57,966 nt of DNA from Duganella callida (lineage in GTDB: Bacteria; Pseudomonadota; Gammaproteobacteria; Burkholderiales; Burkholderiaceae_D), in NCBI RefSeq assembly GCF_004614165.1, contig NZ_SPVG01000276.1, positions 1 to 57,966 on the forward strand, in the 5' to 3' direction. The notes under the pieces are model-generated. The model was not told the DNA's origin. It searched no databases and saw nothing but the letters and a program-made list of their open reading frames with translations. Positions within the stretch are counted from its first letter, which is position 1. Every line of letters begins with the position of its first letter. This document shows, one piece after another, positions 52,970 through 57,966 of the stretch. Both the position numbers and the translations under genes were made by a program.

Positions 52970-53418
52970 CAGGGCGCCTCCCCTTCGACGCACGCGGCCA
53001 GCACGACGATCACATCGACCGCCTGCGACCAGCAGCTGCCGTCGCTGAGCTTTGCCACCGCCATCAGCCGCTGCGAGGTCGCCAGCCGGATGCGGGTCGA
53101 GATTTCCGCCTTGCCCGCGCGTGGCCCCAGCGTGAACACGGCCACGTCGGTCTGCGGGTTCTTTTCGGTGAAGAGGGCGATGGCGCTGACGTGATCGAGG
53201 GCGCTCATCGGACTCTCCACGCTGACCGTGATGGGCACGGCGTTGCCGTTGTCGATCAGTTGGGCGATGTCGAATCTGACCTTGCCGGCTTGCGGCGTGA
53301 CGCCACCGGTGAACTTGCCGATGGCAGCCGCCATGTCGGCCGGTGTGGCGGCTGCGGGGCGGACCAGCGCCAGCATCACCGCGCCGGCGCCGGCGGCCAG
53401 CAGGTCGCGGCGCTTCAT
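52969..53418 (-). CDS. soxY: sulfur carrier SoxY with atypical C terminus
   Basis: 149 residues with a Tat-like signal (KRRDLLAAGAGAVMLALV) for export with SoxZ. The canonical protein ends in GGCGG, whose cysteine carries the substrate on a flexible arm. Here the end reads DVIVVLAACVEGEAP: one cysteine is kept but the glycines are replaced and six residues follow it. Another Cys (SCWSQ) lies 14 residues before. Overlaps soxX (4 nt) and soxZ (1 nt). Confidence 0.88.
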   Translation of the reverse strand: MKRRDLLAAGAGAVMLALVRPAAATPADMAAAIGKFTGGVTPQAGKVRFDIAQLIDNGNAVPITVSVESPMSALDHVSAIALFTEKNPQTDVAVFTLGPRAGKAEISTRIRLATSQRLMAVAKLSDGSCWSQAVDVIVVLAACVEGEAP

Positions 53419-53999
53419 GATGCCGGCTCCCTCAGCGTCTGCAGCCAGGCCACCACATCCTCGATCTGCTGAGCGTCGAGAATGGTTTTGCCCTGGTAAG
53501 CCGCCGCCACGCGGTTCAGTCCCTCCGTCCGGTAGTACGAAGGCATGATGCTCGACGGGTTGAAATGACCGGCATCGACGATGCGCAAGCGCAGCTGCGC
53601 GGCCGACCAGCGCGCACCGGCGCCTTGCAGATCGGGTGCCAGATTGCCCTGGAAGCGTTCTTCAGGAATCGGACCGGTATGGCACAACAGGCACAGGCCC
53701 ACCTGACGATTGGCCACGATGGCGCGGCCGCGCGCGGCATCGCCAGGCGCCGCGCCGGCCAGCAGCGCGGGGATGCCGTCGCCTTTGATGACGTAGCCCG
53801 GCGAGACGGCACCGGCGGCCCGGGGAAGCTGCGCCGTCATGTCCCCGGCTTGCTGCAGCGGCGACGCTGCGCCGGCCGATGGCGGCGGCATCGCCCACGC
53901 GGCGGACAGCAACGCCGGAGACAGCGCCAGCGCCCACGCAAGCAGCAGCGCGGCTGGAGCCATCGCCCCTCCCACGCTGCCGTCGCGATGCCTGGCCAT
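53415..53999 (-). CDS. soxX: sulfur oxidation cytochrome SoxX
   Basis: 194 residues. Signal peptide, long linker, one haem site (LCLLCHTGP) and the Met-ligand segment SSIMPSYYRTEGLNRV, ending in a helix (DAQQIEDVVAWLQTL). Pairs with SoxA. Start at 53999 follows AAGAAGG; 53963 is an alternative. Two nucleotides after the molybdenum hydroxylase gene. Confidence 0.88.
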   Translation of the reverse strand: MARHRDGSVGGAMAPAALLLAWALALSPALLSAAWAMPPPSAGAASPLQQAGDMTAQLPRAAGAVSPGYVIKGDGIPALLAGAAPGDAARGRAIVANRQVGLCLLCHTGPIPEERFQGNLAPDLQGAGARWSAAQLRLRIVDAGHFNPSSIMPSYYRTEGLNRVAAAYQGKTILDAQQIEDVVAWLQTLREPAS

Positions 54000-54001
54000 C
54001 G

Positions 54002-56182
54002 CTAGGCCTTCTTCACCAGGCTGTGATTCTTCAGCGGCAGATCACGCACCCGCTGGCCGGTGGCGGCGAAGATCGCGTTCAGCACCGCCGGCGCAGCCAC
54101 CGCGATGGTCGGCTCGCCCACGCCGCCCCAGAAACCGCCCGACGGCATGATGATCGACTCCACCTTCGGCATCTCCTCCAGCTTCATCACCTGATAGGTA
54201 TCGAAGTTCTGCTGCTCCATCTGGCCGTCCTTCAGCGTGCATTCGCCGTACAGCGCGGCCGACAGGCCATACACGAACGAGCCCTCCACCTGGGCCTCGA
54301 TCTGCTGCGGATTGACGGCATACCCCGGATCGGTGGCGGCGACGATGCGGTGGATTTTCACCTTGCCCGTCTTGCGGTCCACCGACACCTCGGCGCAGGC
54401 GGCCACGTAGCTGCCGAAGCCCATGGTCTGTGCCAGCCCGCGATACACACCCTTCGGCGCCGGCTTGCCCCAGCCGGCCTTCTCCGCCACCGCGTTCAGC
54501 ACCGCCAGGTGCTTGGGATGATCGGCCATCAGCTTGCGGCGGAAGGCCAGCGGGTCCTGTCTGGTCGCATGCGCCAGCTCGTCCATGAAGCACTCGAGAT
54601 AAATCGTGTTCTGGTTCAGGTTCACACCGCGCCAGAAGCCGGCCGGTACCGGCGGATTGCGCATCGCATGGTCCACCAGCAGATGCGGGAAACTGTAGCC
54701 GATCGACGCCTCCGGTCCCGGCGCGTTCAGCCCCTGGAACACCACCGGGTCCTTGCCGTCCTTGAGCGTGGAGCCCAGCGAGGCCAGGATCGACTGGCCG
54801 GCAATCCGCATATGCAGCGCCGTCACATTGCCCCTGGCATCCAGGCCGGCGGTCAGCTTGCACTGCGTGATCGGGTGATAGCGGCCGTGCAGCATGTCTT
54901 CCTCGCGCGACCAGATCAACTTGATGGGCGTGCCGGGGAATTCCCTGGCGATCTTCACCACCTGCGTCACCCAGTCGTGCGTGGCGCCGCGCCGGCCGAA
55001 GCCGCCGCCGAGGTGCATCTTGTAGACGTCGCACTTGGCCGCCGGCAGACCGGCCGCTTCCGCCGTCGCCGCCAGCGCGCCTTCGCCGTTCTGGGTCGGC
55101 GTCCACACCTCGCAGCGCTCCGGGGTCCAGATCGCGGTGGCGTTCATGGTCTCCATGGTGGCATGGTTCAGCCACGGGAAGGAATACGTGGCCTCGATCT
55201 TGCGCGCGGCCGACTTGATGGCGGCCTTGGCGTCGCCGTTGGCGTTGCCGACCACCGCCTCGTCCGCATCCAGCGCCGCCTTCAGCGTGGCGGCGACATC
55301 CTTGCTGGACAGGCCGGCGTTCGGCCCTTTGTCCCACTCGATGTTGACCTTCTCCAGCGCCGACCTGGCGCGCCACCAGGTATCGGCCACCACCACCACG
55401 GCGGTGTCGCCCAACTTGAACACCTTCTTGATGCCCTTCAGGTTCTGCACCGCCGCGGCATCGAAACTCTTCACCGTGCCGCCGAACACCGGGCAATCCT
55501 TGATGGCGGCGTTCAGCATGCCGGGCAGGCGGATGTCCATGCCGTAGATCTGCGCGCCGGTGGTCTTGTCCACCGTGTCCAGGCGCGCCAGGCGCTTGCC
55601 GGCCAGCTTCCAGTCCCTGGGATCCTTCAGCATGATGTCCGCCGGCGGCGTCAGTTTGGCGGCCGCTTCGGCCACCTTGCCATAGCTAGTGGTGCGGCCG
55701 CTCGGCTTGTGCGTGATCACGCTGGACGCGGCCACGCACTCGGCGGCCGGCACCTGCCATTGGTCGGCAGCCGCCTGCACCAGCATGGTCCGTGCGATGG
55801 CGCCGCCCTTGCGCACATACTCGTGCGACTCGCGCACGCCGCGGCTGCCACCGGTGGAGAACGAACCCCACACGCGCTTGCGCGCCAGATTCTGGCCCGG
55901 CGACGGATACTCGGTGACGACCTTGCTCCAGTCGGCATCCAGCTCCTCGGCCACCAGCTGCGCCAGGCCGGTCAGCGTACCCTGCCCCATCTCGGAGCGG
56001 GCGATGCGGATCACGATGGTGTCGTCGGGCTTGACCACCACCCAGGCGTTCACCTCCGGCGTCGCCCCGGAGGCGCCCTTGGCGATCGGCTTCTGTTCGG
56101 CCGCCGCCATGGCGTCGAACGGGATGTGGAAGGCGACCACCAGGCCACCGGCCAGCTTGAGGAAATCACGGCGCGCGTTCAT
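54002..56182 (-). CDS. molybdenum hydroxylase large subunit (IorB type)
   Basis: 726 residues, complete. Tat signal ([19 protein letters not shown]), MPT-cytosine-dinucleotide binding segments ([31 protein letters not shown]) and the catalytic Glu in [17 protein letters not shown] near the C terminus. The isoquinoline 1-oxidoreductase branch of the xanthine oxidase family; these enzymes hydroxylate heterocycles or oxidise aldehydes at the periplasmic side. The substrate is not predictable. Overlaps the small subunit by 4 nt and leads straight into soxX. Confidence 0.88.
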   Translation of the reverse strand: MNARRDFLKLAGGLVVAFHIPFDAMAAAEQKPIAKGASGATPEVNAWVVVKPDDTIVIRIARSEMGQGTLTGLAQLVAEELDADWSKVVTEYPSPGQNLARKRVWGSFSTGGSRGVRESHEYVRKGGAIARTMLVQAAADQWQVPAAECVAASSVITHKPSGRTTSYGKVAEAAAKLTPPADIMLKDPRDWKLAGKRLARLDTVDKTTGAQIYGMDIRLPGMLNAAIKDCPVFGGTVKSFDAAAVQNLKGIKKVFKLGDTAVVVVADTWWRARSALEKVNIEWDKGPNAGLSSKDVAATLKAALDADEAVVGNANGDAKAAIKSAARKIEATYSFPWLNHATMETMNATAIWTPERCEVWTPTQNGEGALAATAEAAGLPAAKCDVYKMHLGGGFGRRGATHDWVTQVVKIAREFPGTPIKLIWSREEDMLHGRYHPITQCKLTAGLDARGNVTALHMRIAGQSILASLGSTLKDGKDPVVFQGLNAPGPEASIGYSFPHLLVDHAMRNPPVPAGFWRGVNLNQNTIYLECFMDELAHATRQDPLAFRRKLMADHPKHLAVLNAVAEKAGWGKPAPKGVYRGLAQTMGFGSYVAACAEVSVDRKTGKVKIHRIVAATDPGYAVNPQQIEAQVEGSFVYGLSAALYGECTLKDGQMEQQNFDTYQVMKLEEMPKVESIIMPSGGFWGGVGEPTIAVAAPAVLNAIFAATGQRVRDLPLKNHSLVKKA

Positions 56183-56682
56183 GCCTTGCTCCCTTCGACG
56201 CGCTCGATCGACAAGCCGGCGCTGGCCGGATCGCCGCCGCGCACGGCCACGTGGATCGCCTTGCGCACGCGGTTGTAGGTGCCGCAGCGGCAGATATTGG
56301 TCATCGCCTCATCGATGTCGGCGTCGGTGCATTTCGGTTTCTGGCGCACCAGCGCGGCGGCGGCCATGATCATGCCGGACTGGCAGAAACCGCACTGCGG
56401 CACATCCAGCGCCGCCCACGCCTTCTGGATCGGGTGTGAGCCGTCCGGCGACAAGCCCTCGATGGTGGTGACCTTCTGCTGCGCCGTGACGGCCGATGCC
56501 GGGTACACGCAGCTGCGGATGGCCTGGCCATCGATATGCACCGTGCAGGCGCCGCACTGCGCCATGCCGCAACCATACTTGGTACCGGTGAGTTCCAGCT
56601 GTTCGCGGATCACCCACAGCAGCGGCGTATCGTCCTCCGCCTCATATTCCCTTACGACGCCATTGACGTTCAGCTTGGCCAT
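56179..56682 (-). CDS. molybdenum hydroxylase 2Fe-2S subunit (IorA type)
   Basis: 167 residues from the ATG at 56682, AGGAG upstream. A plant-type 2Fe-2S site ([15 protein letters not shown], then Cys in RSCVYP) and the second site ([10 protein letters not shown] and NICRCGTY) are intact. Transfers electrons from the large subunit. First gene of the eight-gene operon; the promoter lies in the spacer shared with ompW. Starts up to 57051 run through that spacer and are rejected. Confidence 0.9.
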   Translation of the reverse strand: MAKLNVNGVVREYEAEDDTPLLWVIREQLELTGTKYGCGMAQCGACTVHIDGQAIRSCVYPASAVTAQQKVTTIEGLSPDGSHPIQKAWAALDVPQCGFCQSGMIMAAAALVRQKPKCTDADIDEAMTNICRCGTYNRVRKAIHVAVRGGDPASAGLSIERVEGSKA

Positions 56683-56757
56683 GCCTGATCTCCTGTGTGT
56701 AGGTTGCCGAATGCGACCGCGAGTGATACTACCACTGTGTTTAGCAGTTGGTAAATT

Positions 56758-56771
56758 TTGACTTGTATCAA
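56758..56771. promoter_or_regulatory. FNR/ANR-like box between iorA-type gene and ompW
   Basis: TTGACTTGTATCAA matches the palindrome TTGAT-N4-ATCAA at 9 of 10 positions. It is about 70 nt before the ompW start and about 80 nt before the opposite operon. ompW is FNR-controlled in E. coli (established knowledge). Binding is inferred. Confidence 0.45.
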
Positions 56772-56833
56772 TGTTTTTACTGCGCTGCATCAATACACTG
56801 CCCCCATATTCAACGACGACAAGAGGTAGTGAA

Positions 56834-57442
56834 ATGAGCAAGACCGTAGCGGCAGTACTGGCAAGCCTGGCCCTGATCAGCGGCAGCGCGGCGGCGCAGG
56901 AAACCCCATGGCTGGTGCGCGTGCGCGCCATGCATATCGACCCGGCCGACAAATCCGAGCCGGTCGGCGGCACCGGCGCTGCCGACCGCCTGAGCGTCAG
57001 CAGTAAGACGGCGCCCGAATTCGATATCTCGTACTTCTTCAGCAAAAACATCGCGACCGAGCTGGTGCTGACCTATCCGCAAAAACACGACGTCGCGCTG
57101 GATGGCGCCAACATCGGCAGCGTCAAGCACCTGCCGCCGATGCTGATGGCGCAGTATCACTTCCTGCCGGATGCGAGCTTCCGCCCCTACCTGGGCGCGG
57201 GCGTGAACTGGACCACCTTCTCGAAGAACCATCTGCTGGACGGCGCGGCCAGCCTGGAACATGACAGCGTCGGCCTGGCACTGCAGGCCGGCGCTGACGT
57301 GGCGATCGACCAACACTGGTCGATCAACTTCGACGCCAAGAAAGTGCAGATCCGCAGCGATGTGCTGATCGGCGGGGTCAAGGCCAGCCGCGTCAAGCTC
57401 GACCCGCTGCTGTTAAGCGTGGGCATCGGCTACCGCTTCTAA
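56834..57442 (+). CDS. OmpW-family outer membrane protein
   Basis: 202 residues. Signal peptide ([20 protein letters not shown]), then the eight-stranded OmpW pattern: [44 protein letters not shown], ending GIGYRF with a terminal Phe as in outer-membrane barrels. Forms a small hydrophobic channel. AAGAGG before the ATG. Divergent from the Sox operon. Confidence 0.88.
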   Translation: MSKTVAAVLASLALISGSAAAQETPWLVRVRAMHIDPADKSEPVGGTGAADRLSVSSKTAPEFDISYFFSKNIATELVLTYPQKHDVALDGANIGSVKHLPPMLMAQYHFLPDASFRPYLGAGVNWTTFSKNHLLDGAASLEHDSVGLALQAGADVAIDQHWSINFDAKKVQIRSDVLIGGVKASRVKLDPLLLSVGIGYRF

Positions 57443-57502
57443 GAAACAAACCGGGGCGCGTGGGGCCGTTATAATGTGGCAAAGCCACCAATGGAACGTC
57501 CC

Positions 57503-57922
57503 ATGCGCAAGATCCTGATCGTCCTGCTGCCACTGCTGCTCGCCGCCTGCGTCGACGACAGCGCGTCGTATTATGCGGACGGCCCGGTGGGCAACCATGC
57601 GCTGACCATCCACCGTGCGCAAAAGCACTTCTGGAGCAGCGACAGCCGTGTCGAACTGATCATGCAGCGCCTGCCGGACTGCATCCGCCGCATCGAACTG
57701 ACCGAGATGCCGGCCGACGACGTCGAAATCGAACTGCTGTCCGGCGGCGACAACGTCTGGACCCTGCGCGCGGGCGACGAAATGTGGCAGGTGGAGACGC
57801 AGACCTGCACCCAGTATCCCGACGTCAAAGGCAACGGCGGCGAGCTGATGGGCGTATTCCGCCAGGACGGCGGCAAATTCGTCTACGAAGCCGCCGTTAT
57901 CGAAACCGTCCCCGCCCAGTAA
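57503..57922 (+). CDS. small lipoprotein
   Basis: 139 residues from the ATG at 57503. Lipobox LLLAAC after a short hydrophobic signal; the mature part is acidic with one pair of later cysteines (RLPDCIRRIE and ETQTCTQYP). Not recognised. TATAAT at 57470-57475 is a candidate promoter. Its stop directly abuts the right-edge palindrome. Confidence 0.7.
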   Translation: MRKILIVLLPLLLAACVDDSASYYADGPVGNHALTIHRAQKHFWSSDSRVELIMQRLPDCIRRIELTEMPADDVEIELLSGGDNVWTLRAGDEMWQVETQTCTQYPDVKGNGGELMGVFRQDGGKFVYEAAVIETVPAQ

Positions 57923-57966
57923 TCCGGGGTCAGGTCTTCCATTGCGTCACGGGCTGTGCCGTAGCG
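57923..57966. repeat. REP-like palindrome, copy 3 (one arm, cut by window end)
   Basis: 44 nt starting TCCGGGGTCAGGTCTTCC and ending CCGTAGCG, equal in length to one arm of copy 2 and matching the reverse complement of copy 1 except at a few bases. The window stops at the expected loop. Confidence 0.8.

Noticed and set aside
53879-56278. 799-codon rightward open frame
   Set aside because: Opposite the molybdenum hydroxylase gene; no recognisable domains.
57413-57628. 71-codon leftward frame
   Set aside because: Lies opposite the lipoprotein gene start and promoter; no family pattern.

Overview
The window reads as a chromosomal piece of a high-GC betaproteobacterium, most likely Burkholderiales, family Oxalobacteraceae (Massilia/Duganella/Rugamonas type). 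This rests on the gene order rpmH-rnpA-yidD-yidC-mnmE next to dnaA-dnaN-gyrB (no recF between dnaN and gyrB), on protein style and on GC-rich codon use. The genus is inference. The same REP-like palindrome lies at both window ends, so the window may be a contig that breaks in repeats.

Layout. 1-8 kb: ordinary chromosome with an HDOD/EAL signalling protein, an aldo/keto reductase, pssA, a CAP-domain lipoprotein, an Hpt protein, a PAS-GGDEF diguanylate cyclase overlapping an SMP-30-type gene, and a small DUF2442/DUF4160 pair. 8.01-20.35 kb: a 12.3 kb integrated element inserted at the 3' end of mnmE. Its ends are a 28-nt duplication of the mnmE terminus (one silent mismatch) flanked on the element side by paired GTGTACTAA arm repeats. 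It carries a P4-type tyrosine integrase, an excisionase-like gene, two decayed DUF4224 genes, an AlpA-like/HTH/MobV-relaxase operon joined by ATGA overlaps, and a protein resembling phage internal virion (DNA-ejection) proteins. This mix of mobilisable-element and phage-satellite traits is my best candidate for an undescribed system.

20.3-30 kb: the replication-origin neighbourhood (mnmE, yidC, yidD, rnpA, rpmH leftwards; dnaA, dnaN, gyrB rightwards). 30-40 kb: a lone EVE-like/HNH nuclease gene, then a partial type VI secretion locus (tssF, tssG, vgrG, a Tle4-like lipase, its Tli4 immunity protein and a PAAR protein). The lipase module and the 3' half of vgrG are visibly more AT-rich than the rest. 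40-50 kb: two gene remnants, a YflT-like stress protein, a DJ-1/PfpI protein, a solute-binding protein, and two tandem 1,131/1,132-residue proteins built of seven PPC-like repeats, an Ig-like domain and DUF4214.

50-57 kb: one tight eight-gene leftward operon. It encodes an IorAB-type molybdenum hydroxylase followed by SoxX, SoxY, SoxZ, SoxA, a monohaem cytochrome c and a sulfide-dehydrogenase-like flavoprotein, with no soxB or soxCD in the window. A divergent ompW-family gene follows, with an FNR/ANR-like box in the shared spacer, and a small lipoprotein gene closes the window. All calls come from reading the sequence and from knowledge of families; no database search was run.
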